A stretch of 64,000 nucleotides of DNA, from assembly GCA_040880585.1 (NCBI GenBank), contig JBBDID010000048.1, positions 1 through 64,000 on the forward strand, read 5' to 3'. The translations under genes and the position numbers were made by a program. This stretch comes from Paracrocinitomix sp040880585. GTDB taxonomy: Bacteria > Bacteroidota > Bacteroidia > Flavobacteriales_D > Crocinitomicaceae. The notes under the pieces were generated by a model that was not told where the DNA came from, did no database searches, and worked only from the letters and a program-made list of their open reading frames with translations. This document shows positions 6,249-16,062 of this stretch, in pieces. Position 1 is the first letter of the stretch; each line of letters begins with the position of its first letter.

Positions 6249-8027
6249 ATGAGGAAATACTTTTTTTTATCGCTCTTATCCATTTATTTTTCGATCACCA
6301 CTTTTGCCATTGATGTGGATTACACCCTGGGAATGTCTCGTCCCAATTCGCATTATTTTGAAGTGGAAATGCTCATCAGCGATAATAAAGCCAAAACACT
6401 TCAAATTAAAATGCCCGTTTGGGCGCCGGGATCTTACCTCATCCGTGAATTTGCCAAAAGTATCAATCGCGTAAATGCCGTAGATGGTGAAGGGAATGCA
6501 TTGACGGTAGATAAAATCAACAAAAATACCTGGGAGATCAATACCCAAAAAAGCAAGGAAATCAAAATCACTTATGAAGTCTATGCTTTTGAATTGTCGG
6601 TAAGGACCAGTTTTTTGGATGATTCACACGGATACGTGAACGGAACTTCCATATTCATGTATCTCAAAGACAATAAAGATGTTTCAGGAGAACTCAAAAT
6701 CAATCCACATCCTACATTCAAAAAAATATCCACTTCACTCAACAAAAAAGAAGGAACCACCTACACTTATGAAAATTACGATCAACTGGTAGATTCTCCT
6801 ATTGAGATCGGAAATCAGGAAATTTTCACATTTGATGCTGCGGGGGTCAAACACACTGTAGCCATGTACGGAAAAGGGAATTACAATGTCGATCAGCTAA
6901 AGCGAGATATGGCGAAGGTGATTGAAGCCGAAACAAAGGTATTTGGTACAAATCCCAATGATGAATACCTTTTTATCGTGCATAACCTCACCAACCCTTC
7001 AGGTGGATTAGAACATAAAAAATCAACTACGCTTCAGGTGAATCGCTGGACCTATCAGGGAGATGATTATTTAGGATTTTTAAGCCTGGTGGCTCATGAG
7101 TACTTTCATTTGTGGAATGTGAAACGCATCCGACCAAAAGCATTAGGACCATTTGATTACGATACTGAAAATTACACGGATCTATTATGGGTAATGGAAG
7201 GTTTTACCTCTTATTATGATGAATTGATTTTAAGACGGGCAGGATTCTATTCAGAAGACGATTACATAGCTAAACTTTTAGGTACGATCAATTATGTAGA
7301 GGGCCAGCCCGGGAACAAAGTTCAGCCTGTAGCCCACGCCAGTTTTGATGCCTGGATAAAAGCCTACCGCTACAATGAAAACAGTGTAAACACAACCATT
7401 TCTTACTATTCCAAAGGACAAATTTTGGCCGCTATTCTGGATCTGCACATCATCAATAAATTTAGGGCTGAAAAGTCACTGGATGATTTCATGCAAAAAC
7501 TGTGGAACGACTTTTATATTGAAAAAGAACGCGGATTCACAGAACAAGAGTTTCAAACCGCTCTGGAAGATTTTCTGCAAGAAGATATGGATTGGTTTTT
7601 TGATCAATTTGTTTATGGCACTGAAACCCCGGATTATAAAAAATTCTTTTATGCGGTTGGCGTTGAAATCATCCAATCCAGAGCCAAGGCCAGTCCCTAT
7701 TTAGGTGTCAGAACCGGGCAAGAAGGTGGAAAATTAGTGGTCCAAACAGTGTATGCCGGCAGCGCTGCCGAAGCACAGGGAATTAGTGTCAATGATGAGA
7801 TTATTGCCATTAACGAATTCCGTGTAGATCAATCTTCTTTTACTGAAATGTTAGACGCTTTTGAAGTAGGAGACACATTTGAAGTTACCCTCTCACGAGA
7901 CAATATCCTTCTCAACTACACTATTGAAATGGGAGCCCGACCTCATAACCGTTACAGTTATGGCATTGATCCAACTGAAGCCAGTAAAAAGAACTTTGAT
8001 TATTGGTTGCGGGTGACGGAAAAATAG
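6249..8027 (+). CDS. M61 family metallopeptidase with PDZ domain
   Basis: The product is 592 residues with a signal peptide (about residues 1-20), so it acts outside the cytoplasm. The zinc site HEYFH is at residues 283-287, followed by LWNVKRIRP. The third ligand is probably Glu317 in WVMEGFTSYY. The GGLEH stretch around 252-256 is also typical of glycyl aminopeptidase family M61. A PDZ domain occupies about residues 480-560 (SPYLGVRTG...SAAEAQGISVNDEIIAINEF). Family members cut peptides with N-terminal Gly or Ala, though the true substrate in Bacteroidota is unknown. It is a stand-alone gene with full family length. Confidence 0.9.
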   Translation: MRKYFFLSLLSIYFSITTFAIDVDYTLGMSRPNSHYFEVEMLISDNKAKTLQIKMPVWAPGSYLIREFAKSINRVNAVDGEGNALTVDKINKNTWEINTQKSKEIKITYEVYAFELSVRTSFLDDSHGYVNGTSIFMYLKDNKDVSGELKINPHPTFKKISTSLNKKEGTTYTYENYDQLVDSPIEIGNQEIFTFDAAGVKHTVAMYGKGNYNVDQLKRDMAKVIEAETKVFGTNPNDEYLFIVHNLTNPSGGLEHKKSTTLQVNRWTYQGDDYLGFLSLVAHEYFHLWNVKRIRPKALGPFDYDTENYTDLLWVMEGFTSYYDELILRRAGFYSEDDYIAKLLGTINYVEGQPGNKVQPVAHASFDAWIKAYRYNENSVNTTISYYSKGQILAAILDLHIINKFRAEKSLDDFMQKLWNDFYIEKERGFTEQEFQTALEDFLQEDMDWFFDQFVYGTETPDYKKFFYAVGVEIIQSRAKASPYLGVRTGQEGGKLVVQTVYAGSAAEAQGISVNDEIIAINEFRVDQSSFTEMLDAFEVGDTFEVTLSRDNILLNYTIEMGARPHNRYSYGIDPTEASKKNFDYWLRVTEK

Positions 8028-8063
8028 TTGCTTGAAAACCTATTTTCCGCTATACTTACCAAC

Positions 8064-8090
8064 CTCCCGCGAGGTTGCATCTCGTGGGAG
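8064..8090. repeat. REP-like hairpin
   Basis: The arms CTCCCGCGAG and CTCGTGGGAG pair at 9 of 10 positions around GTTGCAT. It lacks a T tract, so it is more likely a dispersed palindrome than a terminator. It lies between the M61 and sulfatase genes. The TTGCA loop core recalls the RAYT-associated palindrome at 176-198, but the arms differ. Confidence 0.6.
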
Positions 8091-8176
8091 ATACTATTCA
8101 CAACCGTTTTAACAACAAACATACTCCCATTCCCCAGGATTATTAATTTCGTACTGAAGCTTACGAATAACGACAC

Positions 8177-10081
8177 TTGAAAACATACATCCCCATATAT
8201 CTCAGAAAATTCCTGGCGAAAATGGGCCTTTTAATGCTCATTTTCACCTTGTGCAGGGTAATTTTCTTTATCCACAACAACAATTATTTTCCTGAAGCCG
8301 GCTTTTTAGAATTTCTAAGCGGAATGTGGTTCGACCTGATCGCCGTTTGCCTGCTGTTTTATCCCTTAATTGCTGTAGAACTCTTCCCCAACAAAAACAG
8401 AACGTCAAAATGGTATCGTATAACTACCGCAATCCTCACTTACCTTGCTTTTACAGTTGGTATTTTCGTCAATCTGATCGATATTGAATATTTCCACCAC
8501 ACCACCACCCGCTCCAATATCAGCCTGTTTAAAATGCTCCGCTTTGGGGAAGACCTGAAACAGCAAATTCCATCATTTATCGGCAATTATTGGTACATCC
8601 TCCTCTTCTTCCTCATTTTTTTAATCCTCACTGTTTTAGTGCTAAAACGCTTCAACAGTTGGACAGATGACAGTCCAAAAATCAGCATTCGAAAACAACT
8701 GATCATCTACCTGCTTGTCATTGCATCTACCGTTATTATTGGTCGCGGAGGATTTATCCGCAAGCCGATTACCCCAACACAAGCGGCTAAATTCACAACT
8801 TCTCAAAACGTCCCGCTTGTACTCAATACAGCCTTTACAATGATCAACAGCATTGGGGCAGCAACGATCGAAGAAAAAAACTATTTTTCTGAAGAAGAAT
8901 TAAAAAATCGCTACAATCCTCTTCAACAATACCCATCCGGCGGAAAAGTAAAAGGACAAAATGTCGTCCTCATACTAATCGAAAGTTTTACGCCTGAGTA
9001 TATTGGAGCGTATCACCCGCAAGAAGAAAAAAGCTACACTCCCTTCTTTGACAGCCTTGCAAACCAATCGCTTTTCTTCACCAATGCTTTTGCCAACGGA
9101 AAAAAATCGCTGGATGCTGTTCCTGCCGTTGTTGCTTCTATCCCTAAACTGATGGAAACGGAATATCTTTTATCGCCCTACGCTGCCAATGAAATAGATG
9201 CTTTGCCTGAACATCTGGGTAAGATAGGATATTCCTCCGCCTTTTTTCACGGAGCAACCAACGGATCCATGAATTTTGATGCCTTCAGTGAGCTGGCTGA
9301 ATTTGACAATTATTTTGGAAGATCAGAATACAATAATGATACTCACTATGACGGAACCTGGGGTATTTACGATCACCATTTTTTATCCTGGTCAATCGAT
9401 AAAATGAATGAAATGAAACGGCCATTTTTCAGCACTATTTTCACCATTTCTAACCACCCCCCCTATTCCATTCCACCTGAGCTTGAAGAAAAGTTTGAAT
9501 ACACCCCATCTGAGCAGCATAAAACGATAATGTATACAGATTATGCACTTCAACTTTTCTTTGAAAAAGCTGCTGAACAAAATTGGTATGCAAATACTTT
9601 ATTTATCATCACCGCCGACCACACCCCCGGCACCAAACAATCGCAATACAGCCATTCAATCGGTCGATTAAGGATTCCATTGCTTTTTTATCATCCACTG
9701 GATACATTTTTTAGGGGAAGATCCGATAAAATTGCCGGCCAAACTGACTTGATGCCAACGCTTTTGGATCTATCTGGTTACCAAACCCCTTTTATTAGTT
9801 TTGGTAATTCGCTTTTCTCCCATAAAGCAGGACTTACGGCCGCTCAAATTGGTGGGGAATTTATTGTCTTTAAAACGGTGCAGGGAGTGCCTTACGCCTT
9901 AACTTATCGCAACGAAAAAGCAATAGGACTCTATCAATTGGAAGATGTAAATATGAAAAATAATCTCCTGTCTGAAAAACAAACAATCGGCAAACAACTG
10001 GAACAGCAGCTCAAAGCCATGATTCAGGTCTATAATAAAAAGCTAATTCACAATGCACTTACAGTTGATACTTCAAAATAA
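8177..10081 (+). CDS. LTA synthase-family sulfatase-like membrane phosphotransferase
   Basis: The product is 634 residues. The N-terminal third has five membrane helices (about 15-200). The rest is an extracytoplasmic alkaline-phosphatase-fold domain. Metal and active-site landmarks are visible: VVLILIESFTPEYIG (first metal ligand Glu), the nucleophile region ANGKKSLDAVPAVVASIP, HGATNGSMNFD, TISNHPPYS, and the final metal motif ITADHTPG. The family transfers phosphoglycerol or phosphoethanolamine groups from lipids to envelope glycans. Bacteroidota make no LTA, so the acceptor here is unknown. The start is a TTG at 8177. The ATG at 8222 would cut into the first helix. Confidence 0.85.
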   Translation: MKTYIPIYLRKFLAKMGLLMLIFTLCRVIFFIHNNNYFPEAGFLEFLSGMWFDLIAVCLLFYPLIAVELFPNKNRTSKWYRITTAILTYLAFTVGIFVNLIDIEYFHHTTTRSNISLFKMLRFGEDLKQQIPSFIGNYWYILLFFLIFLILTVLVLKRFNSWTDDSPKISIRKQLIIYLLVIASTVIIGRGGFIRKPITPTQAAKFTTSQNVPLVLNTAFTMINSIGAATIEEKNYFSEEELKNRYNPLQQYPSGGKVKGQNVVLILIESFTPEYIGAYHPQEEKSYTPFFDSLANQSLFFTNAFANGKKSLDAVPAVVASIPKLMETEYLLSPYAANEIDALPEHLGKIGYSSAFFHGATNGSMNFDAFSELAEFDNYFGRSEYNNDTHYDGTWGIYDHHFLSWSIDKMNEMKRPFFSTIFTISNHPPYSIPPELEEKFEYTPSEQHKTIMYTDYALQLFFEKAAEQNWYANTLFIITADHTPGTKQSQYSHSIGRLRIPLLFYHPLDTFFRGRSDKIAGQTDLMPTLLDLSGYQTPFISFGNSLFSHKAGLTAAQIGGEFIVFKTVQGVPYALTYRNEKAIGLYQLEDVNMKNNLLSEKQTIGKQLEQQLKAMIQVYNKKLIHNALTVDTSK

Positions 10082-10115
10082 CGCAGAAAATCATCCTTTT
10101 TGCTACTTTTAAGTC

Positions 10116-10496
10116 ATGGGATTTCTCTTGGTCACTATATTGGTACTCATTTGTGGTATTGCAGCCATTCTCTTTAGCATCCTTGCCTGGCGGCTTAATA
10201 ACCAAACCTTTTTTATACTGGGGATAATCGCCCTGGGAATTTATCTCATTTACTTCTTTGTCCATTTTCATTGGAACATCCAACTACTGTTAAGCGGAAA
10301 TGCCATTACAATTTTGATCAATCTGGCCTTTATAGGATTACCGATTTTTTTTCTGATCAAATCACAACTAAAAAAAGAACAAAACAGTTTTGACGGCGGA
10401 GAAGGAGGAGGCCCCGTAACGCAAGAGTATCTGGACGAGATCATCAACGCCCCGGATGAGGAAATTGATTTTGAAGATGATTTGAATTTGAAATAA
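10116..10496 (+). CDS. Small hypothetical membrane protein
   Basis: The product has 126 residues with three hydrophobic helices (about 3-25, 30-50 and 57-83). A glycine-rich linker (DGGEGGG) and a strongly acidic C-terminal tail ending IDFEDDLNLK follow. No family is recognised. It starts 34 bases after the sulfatase-like gene and may share its transcript. Downstream is a palindrome-rich intergenic region shared with the convergent lgt gene. Confidence 0.55.
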   Translation: MGFLLVTILVLICGIAAILFSILAWRLNNQTFFILGIIALGIYLIYFFVHFHWNIQLLLSGNAITILINLAFIGLPIFFLIKSQLKKEQNSFDGGEGGGPVTQEYLDEIINAPDEEIDFEDDLNLK

Positions 10497-10559
10497 TTTC
10501 AGGATGATTTAAAAATATATTCAAAAAATCCAATACGTCTGTTTAGTACCTCAATTACT

Positions 10560-10708
10560 GCTCCCCTGTTTTAGGGGAGCTCTCCGCCACAGGCGGAGTG
10601 AGGGGTCGGCTTAACTATAGCAAGAAGTTACTATATATTAAAACACTTTTAATATGAAAATTACTGTTAGTTAAGCCGCCCCTCCATCCCGACACGTCAG
10701 TTGTCGGG
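10560..10708. repeat. Composite palindromic element (MITE- or REP-like)
   Basis: Three perfect 7-bp-stem hairpins occur here: 10560-10580 (GCTCCCC/GGGGAGC), 10582-10598 (CTCCGCC/GGCGGAG) and 10688-10708 (CCCGACA/TGTCGGG). Between them, an arm at 10600-10617 reading GAGGGGTCGGCTTAACTA returns in inverted form at about 10667-10684 with one extra base. The whole forms a nested inverted repeat of about 150 bp around an AT-rich centre. It fills most of the gap between the convergent genes at 10496 and 10746. No T tract follows the stems. Confidence 0.7.
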
Positions 10709-10745
10709 GCAACTCTCCTATATCAGGGACGTACAGTTTTCTCTT

Positions 10746-11669
10746 CTACTCCACTACCTCACTATCCTTCCCCTTTTTAAGCTGCTTCATCTTTCGTCCC
10801 ATTAAAAACAAGCCGATCAAGACAAGAGGTATACTCAAGTACTGCCCCATATTCAGGCCTTCTAATTGTTGGTCAATCCCATCCTGATTTTCTTTGATAA
10901 ATTCAATGATAAAACGAGCCCCGAAAACAATTACAAAGAAAAATCCCAGTAAGAAACCGCGTAATTTAGCAGCATTGGTCTTCCAGTACAGGTAAAAAAT
11001 TCCACCAAAAACCAAAAAATAACATATTGACTCAAATAATTGCGCCGGATATCGGTTGGGTACAGCAGCCAAGACTTCAGCAAAAGCCGGGTTATTGGCA
11101 ATGAGATCATAGGCCTTGCTCACTTGGTCTTCCGGTAATCTTGTGATTTGTAACGCCTGATAAGAAGGGATATCGTGTCGCAAAAATTTAAATCCAAAAT
11201 CCGTTCCGGTGGGTTTTCCAACAATTTCGTGATTAAAAAGATTCCCTAATCTGATCAATCCCCCGGCAAGTGCGGCAGGCACCACTAATCGATCCAACAC
11301 CCAAAGAATAGAAGTTTTTGTCACATTTCTCGCCAACAAATAAGCAGCGATAATAATTCCCAATGCACCACCATGACTGGCTAGTCCACCTTCCCATATT
11401 TTCAAAATCTCAACCGGATGAGCAAGATAATAATCGGGCTGATAAAAAAGACAATGACCTAAGCGCGCTCCTAATACTCCTCCTACCAACACATAAATGA
11501 AAGTTTTATCCATCCATTTTTCAGGTACACCTTCTGATTTATACATGCGGTTTAAAATCACAAACCCTATATAAAAACTTAAAGCCCACATAATACCATA
11601 CCAGGCGGGCATACGATATCCTTCAAACACACTGGGGTCAAAATTCCAAACTACTTCTAATAGCTGCAC
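10746..11669 (-). CDS. lgt: Prolipoprotein diacylglyceryl transferase
   Basis: The product is 307 residues with about seven membrane helices. It moves diacylglycerol from phosphatidylglycerol to the lipobox cysteine of prolipoproteins at the inner membrane, the first step of lipoprotein maturation. Diagnostic motifs are GARLGHCLFYQPDYYLAHP, EGGLASHGG (with the conserved His) and the signature RLGNLFNHEIVG. The length is close to the family norm. The gene stands alone, divergent from serC. Its products would include the several lipoproteins encoded in this window. Confidence 0.97.
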   Translation of the reverse strand: MQLLEVVWNFDPSVFEGYRMPAWYGIMWALSFYIGFVILNRMYKSEGVPEKWMDKTFIYVLVGGVLGARLGHCLFYQPDYYLAHPVEILKIWEGGLASHGGALGIIIAAYLLARNVTKTSILWVLDRLVVPAALAGGLIRLGNLFNHEIVGKPTGTDFGFKFLRHDIPSYQALQITRLPEDQVSKAYDLIANNPAFAEVLAAVPNRYPAQLFESICYFLVFGGIFYLYWKTNAAKLRGFLLGFFFVIVFGARFIIEFIKENQDGIDQQLEGLNMGQYLSIPLVLIGLFLMGRKMKQLKKGKDSEVVE

Positions 11670-11822
11670 AGGCTTTTTTTTAGCAAAAATAATGAAATCC
11701 CCTTACCCACACCATTATTTCAATTGAATGTGGAAAAGAGAAAAAGTTTCTCCCGAAATAGTCTGAGTTTTTCAAAAAATCCTATTTTCTTTGTATCAGT
11801 TAACTAATCTTATTCCTTTGCT

Positions 11823-12896
11823 ATGGCTAAAAAGCATAATTTCGGTGCAGGACCTTGTATTCTGCCACAAGAGGTATTTCAACAGGCTGCTGCAGCCGTT
11901 CTTGATTTTAATGGCTTGTCCATTTTAGAAATTTCACACAGAAGTAAAGACTTTATAGCTGTTTTGGAAGAAGCAAGAGAATCCGTCAAAAAGGCGTTGA
12001 ATGTACCGGAGGGTTATACTGTCCTCTTTTTACAGGGCGGTGCCAGTCTGGGTTTTCTTATTGCAGCCATGAATATGGCGGGTGCTTATAAAAAGGCAGC
12101 CTATGTCAATACAGGCGAGTGGGCAAAAAAAGCAATGAAAGAAGCAAAGAACGCCGGTGTAGATGTGGTTGAAGTAGCCAGTTCTGAAGATAAAAATTTC
12201 AATTACATCCCCACCGATTTTGTCATTCCTGAAGATTGTGATTATCTTCATTTCACTTCTAACAACACCATTTTTGGTACTCAGTTTAAGACATTTCCAA
12301 AAGCGCATGTTCCTATTGTTTGTGATATGTCATCCGATATTTTTTCAAGACAAATCAATGTCGCCGATTTTGATATTATTTACGCAGGCGCTCAAAAAAA
12401 TATGGGTCCTGCCGGAGCTACCTTATATATTGTAAAAGAAAGCATCCTTGGAAAATCTTCTCTGTCTGGAATCCCCACCTATTTGGATTTGAAAACCCAC
12501 CACGAAAAAGATTCATCTTTTAATACCCCACCGGTGTTTTCTATCTACGTTTCTATGTTGAACCTGAGATATATCTTACAGCAAGGTGGAGTAGCAGAAA
12601 TGGAGAGACGAAATGAAGCCAAGGCAAAGCTTTTATACAATGAAATTGACAACAACCCACTTTTTGAAGGAACCACAGCAGTTGAAGATCGATCCAATAT
12701 GAATGCTACTTTTGTACTCAAAGACGACTCATTGACCGAAGCCTTCAATCAGGCATGGAATGATGCCGGTATCATTGGGTTAAAAGGTCACCGATCAGTT
12801 GGTGGGTTCAGAGCATCCATGTACAATGCCCTTGACATTTCAAGTGTAAAAGTCTTAGTAGAAGTGATGAAAGAATTTGCAGTAAAAAAAGCATAA
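11823..12896 (+). CDS. serC: Phosphoserine aminotransferase
   Basis: The product is 357 residues, a class V fold-type I PLP aminotransferase that converts 3-phosphohydroxypyruvate and glutamate to phosphoserine and 2-oxoglutarate. The start KKHNFGAGPCILPQEV, the LFLQGGAS phosphate-binding segment and the PLP lysine in AGAQKNMGPAG all fit SerC, as does GLKGHRSVGGFRASMYNA near the end. It is the first gene of a serC-serA-rpe unit and lies 9 bases before serA. The protein is cytoplasmic. Confidence 0.97.
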   Translation: MAKKHNFGAGPCILPQEVFQQAAAAVLDFNGLSILEISHRSKDFIAVLEEARESVKKALNVPEGYTVLFLQGGASLGFLIAAMNMAGAYKKAAYVNTGEWAKKAMKEAKNAGVDVVEVASSEDKNFNYIPTDFVIPEDCDYLHFTSNNTIFGTQFKTFPKAHVPIVCDMSSDIFSRQINVADFDIIYAGAQKNMGPAGATLYIVKESILGKSSLSGIPTYLDLKTHHEKDSSFNTPPVFSIYVSMLNLRYILQQGGVAEMERRNEAKAKLLYNEIDNNPLFEGTTAVEDRSNMNATFVLKDDSLTEAFNQAWNDAGIIGLKGHRSVGGFRASMYNALDISSVKVLVEVMKEFAVKKA

Positions 12897-12905
12897 ATAA
12901 AATCA

Positions 12906-13865
12906 ATGAAAGTATTAGCCAACGACGGGATTGCACCCGAAGGAGTAAAAGTTTTAGAAGCAAAAGGATTTAAGGTATCAACCACCAATGTTCCACAAGA
13001 ACAGTTAATTGATGCAATCAACAAAGAGGGATATACTGCCCTATTGGTCAGAAGTGCCACTACTGTTCGCAAAGACCTGATAGATGCCTGTCCCGGATTA
13101 AAGTTGATTGGAAGAGGTGGTGTGGGCATGGATAATATAGATGTAGAATATGCCCGTTCTAAGGGAATACATGTGATCAACACTCCTGCAGCTTCTTCAC
13201 AGTCTGTTGCTGAATTGGTGATGGGCAACCTTTTTTCCCTTTCCCGCTTTGTTTTTCAAGCCAATCGTACTATGCCTGAAAAGGGTGACACCGATTTTAA
13301 ACGCTTAAAAAAAGCTTACGCCGACGGGCAGGAAGTCCGGGGAAAAACCCTTGGGATTATAGGCTTCGGTAAAATTGGACAGGCATTAGCCGCCTATGCA
13401 TTAGGCGTGGGCATGAAAGTGAGGGCGATAGACCCCTTTGTCGAAAGCGCAAAAATATCGGTGAATATTGAATTTCACGGCCCGGTTAAAGTAATGGTAG
13501 ATACCGAAAAAGAACTCCGTGATGTGATCGGTGATTTAGATTATATTTCACTGCATATTCCAAAAACCAAAAATGGAGAAGCCGTGATCGGAAAAGATGA
13601 ATTTGATTTAATGAAAGAGGGCGTAATCATTGCAAATGCGGCAAGAGGTGGTGTCATGGATGAGGATGCTTTGATTCAGGCGCTGAATAGTGGAAAAGTA
13701 AGAGCTGCGGCACTTGACGTCTTTGAAAATGAACCCAATCCCAGAAAAGATTTGCTTCAACATGAACGGATATTGAGTACGCCTCATATTGGAGCGGCTA
13801 CGGATGAAGCACAAAGCCGAATCGGCATTGAATTGGCTGAACAAATTATTAATTTATTGACTTAA
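12906..13865 (+). CDS. serA: D-3-phosphoglycerate dehydrogenase, short form
   Basis: The product is 319 residues and oxidises 3-phosphoglycerate with NAD, the step before SerC in serine synthesis. The Rossmann loop GKTLGIIGFGKIGQALA is at about residue 140. The catalytic Arg is in NAARGGVMDE, and the His is in STPHIGAATDEAQ. It ends right after the catalytic domain, so it lacks the C-terminal ACT regulatory domain found in longer SerA forms and is probably not controlled by serine in that way. The serC coupling (9-base gap) supports SerA over other 2-hydroxyacid dehydrogenases. Confidence 0.93.
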   Translation: MKVLANDGIAPEGVKVLEAKGFKVSTTNVPQEQLIDAINKEGYTALLVRSATTVRKDLIDACPGLKLIGRGGVGMDNIDVEYARSKGIHVINTPAASSQSVAELVMGNLFSLSRFVFQANRTMPEKGDTDFKRLKKAYADGQEVRGKTLGIIGFGKIGQALAAYALGVGMKVRAIDPFVESAKISVNIEFHGPVKVMVDTEKELRDVIGDLDYISLHIPKTKNGEAVIGKDEFDLMKEGVIIANAARGGVMDEDALIQALNSGKVRAAALDVFENEPNPRKDLLQHERILSTPHIGAATDEAQSRIGIELAEQIINLLT

Positions 13866-13867
13866 TT

Positions 13868-14515
13868 ATGACCATTGTATCCCCTTCTCTACTTGCTTCT
13901 GATTTTGCCAATCTGCAATCTGAAGTAGAAATGCTAAACAACAGCGAAGCCGACTGGTTGCATGTGGATGTGATGGATGGTTCATTTGTGCCCAATATTT
14001 CATTTGGTTTGCCGGCTGTAAAAGCAGTAGCGAAACACGCCAAAAAGCCTTTGGATGTTCACTTAATGATTGTCAATCCCGATAAATACATTCAACATTT
14101 TGCGGATGCAGGAGCTACCTACTTAACCGTTCACTACGAAGCTTGTAATCATTTGCACAGAACCATTCAAAGTATACGAGCAGCCGGCATGAAAGCCGGA
14201 GTTGCCCTGAATCCGCACACACCGGTTTCTGCCTTAAAAGAAATCATTTCCGATATCGACCTTGTACTTATTATGTCCGTAAATCCGGGGTTTGGAGGAC
14301 AAACTTTTATCAAAGCCGCCATAGAAAAAGTAGCGGAACTCAAAAAAATGATTGCAGCAAAAAAAGCTTCCGTACTCATTGAAGTAGATGGAGGGGTCAA
14401 TACCCAAACCGGAAAAGAACTGGTGGATGCCGGAGCAGATGCCCTGGTAGCCGGAAGTTTTGTGTTTAAATCTGATGACCCTGCACAAACGATTAGAGAC
14501 CTGAAAGCGCTTTGA
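13868..14515 (+). CDS. rpe: Ribulose-phosphate 3-epimerase
   Basis: The product is 215 residues and interconverts ribulose 5-phosphate and xylulose 5-phosphate in the pentose phosphate pathway. The TIM-barrel signature is complete: SPSLLASDFANL, HVDVMDGSFVPNISFG (metal His and catalytic Asp), DVHLMI, MSVNPGFGGQ and EVDGGVN followed by GADALVAGSFVF. It starts 2 bases after the serA stop, so the three genes are probably co-transcribed. Confidence 0.97.
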   Translation: MTIVSPSLLASDFANLQSEVEMLNNSEADWLHVDVMDGSFVPNISFGLPAVKAVAKHAKKPLDVHLMIVNPDKYIQHFADAGATYLTVHYEACNHLHRTIQSIRAAGMKAGVALNPHTPVSALKEIISDIDLVLIMSVNPGFGGQTFIKAAIEKVAELKKMIAAKKASVLIEVDGGVNTQTGKELVDAGADALVAGSFVFKSDDPAQTIRDLKAL

Positions 14516-14538
14516 TTGAATGTGAATTTGAATAATTC

Positions 14539-14889
14539 TTAAAATCGATATCCCACTGAAATTCCTGCTGAAGGGTTAGACCGATACAATTGGAAACCTT
14601 TTAGCATAGGAAGCGCACCGGCTTGCAATTGAAAATTAAACCCTTGTTTTGTTTTTAGATTGAACCCCAGCATGGGCGAGTACCAAATACCGTTTATAAG
14701 TTCAGTTTTTGTTTCCAGCATCCAGTCAAAATTAATTCTGAACACCTTGTATTTCTTACTGTCACCAGATTTTTGAGATGAAGTACTTGAAGGAATTTGA
14801 GATTCATTACAGATATTTCCGTTGTGATTTTGTCCTAAAGTGATAAAAGTCCATCCTAAAAAAATTATCCCGATAATTAGCGTTTTCAT
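14539..14889 (-). CDS. Small secreted or outer-membrane hypothetical protein
   Basis: The product is 116 residues with a signal peptide (MKTLIIGIIFLGWTFITLGQ). The second half has beta-barrel-like strands (FNFQLQAGALPML) and ends in AGISVGYRF, a typical outer-membrane C-terminal aromatic residue. It is too short for a complete barrel of usual size, so it may be a truncated paralogue of a larger barrel or a small periplasmic protein. No family is recognised. It converges with rpe. Confidence 0.5.
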   Translation of the reverse strand: MKTLIIGIIFLGWTFITLGQNHNGNICNESQIPSSTSSQKSGDSKKYKVFRINFDWMLETKTELINGIWYSPMLGFNLKTKQGFNFQLQAGALPMLKGFQLYRSNPSAGISVGYRF

Positions 14890-15114
14890 AATTCGTCTTT
14901 ATTAAAATTTGTTTTCTTATAGCGTAAAACTAAAGAGTTAAAGGCTTAAACCCTTATTGAAAAGCACCGCCCTTACGGAAGGTTTGCGAAAATCACAAAT
15001 CCACGATTTGTAAGTAAAAAATTTGTAGTCATTTTTTATGGAATAATTATTGAGTGTGCATCAATTAAAATGAACCTATTTGAAACTGGGTTGTAAACAT
15101 TAAAAAATTGAGCT

Positions 15115-16020
15115 ATGATCAGTATACCGGAACCCTGCCACGAAGATTTCAGTGCCATGACACCCACAGAACGCGGTGCTTTTTGTCAAAAGTGCAGCAT
15201 TGATACTTTTGATTTCAGAAATTTATCCAGTGAACAAATCAATCAAATTGTAAAAGAAAAAAAAGGAGAACACCTTTGCGGACGGTTCTATTCTCATCAA
15301 TTAGACGATTTAAATGCCGGATTTATCGCCTGGAAAAATCAATCCAAAAAAACGTTTCAAAGTAAATTTCTAATGGCCTGCCTGATTGTATTTGGTTTGA
15401 CTTTGTTCAGTTGTGAAACGGAAGATAAAGGGCAGCTTGAACATATTAATTTTTCTGAACTACTTCAAAATCCAGAGGTAGACGAAAAAGAAAAAACAAA
15501 ATATATCAATCAGGGATTTAGCACGCAAGAAATTGATTTACTGGAATACCTTCAAAAAGACAAGAGTAATCAAGAAGTAGAATGTAAATTCATAGAAGAA
15601 ACAGCCGGGGAAATCATTGAATTTGAAGAAAATGAGTACAATTCTTATCACATTGCCGGGGGAATATCATTTGTAGATACAGAATACCAGGTTTATTTAA
15701 AGGATACTATTCCCGATACCACCGACTCTTCCATTTTACCGGATCCCATTGTTCCAATTTCTATTTTTGAGGCGACCGCTTTTCCGAACCCAACACAAAC
15801 AAAAAGCACCCTTGCGCTGGAAGTAAATGAAAAAAATCAATTTGATATTTTGCTCTATGATATAAACGGAAGAATGATTCAAGAGATTTATTCAGGAGAA
15901 TTGAATGAAGGCCGACAACAATTTGAGGTCAATTTAACTGGTCAACAAACGGGGATGTATATCGTAAACGTCATTTCTAAACAGCAAAAAGAAACATTGA
16001 AGATTCAAAAATTAAACTAA
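15115..16020 (+). CDS. Cysteine-cluster protein with T9SS type A sorting domain (copy 1)
   Basis: The product is 301 residues. Residues 1-60 form a cysteine-cluster domain (PEPCHE with Cys8, FCQKC with Cys24/27, LCGRF with Cys55) that looks like a zinc-binding module. A hydrophobic segment follows at about 86-99, ending in LFSC (Cys100), then an acidic linker. The last 80 residues are a type IX sorting domain (AFPNPTQTKSTLALEV...GMYIVNVIS). There is no N-terminal signal peptide, so export would have to rely on the internal segment, which is odd for a T9SS cargo. A paralogue is at 17728-18789. Function unknown. Confidence 0.75.
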   Translation: MISIPEPCHEDFSAMTPTERGAFCQKCSIDTFDFRNLSSEQINQIVKEKKGEHLCGRFYSHQLDDLNAGFIAWKNQSKKTFQSKFLMACLIVFGLTLFSCETEDKGQLEHINFSELLQNPEVDEKEKTKYINQGFSTQEIDLLEYLQKDKSNQEVECKFIEETAGEIIEFEENEYNSYHIAGGISFVDTEYQVYLKDTIPDTTDSSILPDPIVPISIFEATAFPNPTQTKSTLALEVNEKNQFDILLYDINGRMIQEIYSGELNEGRQQFEVNLTGQQTGMYIVNVISKQQKETLKIQKLN

Positions 16021-16062
16021 TCTGCTAAGAAATAATACCCAATAATTTTATTTTTTCATGGG

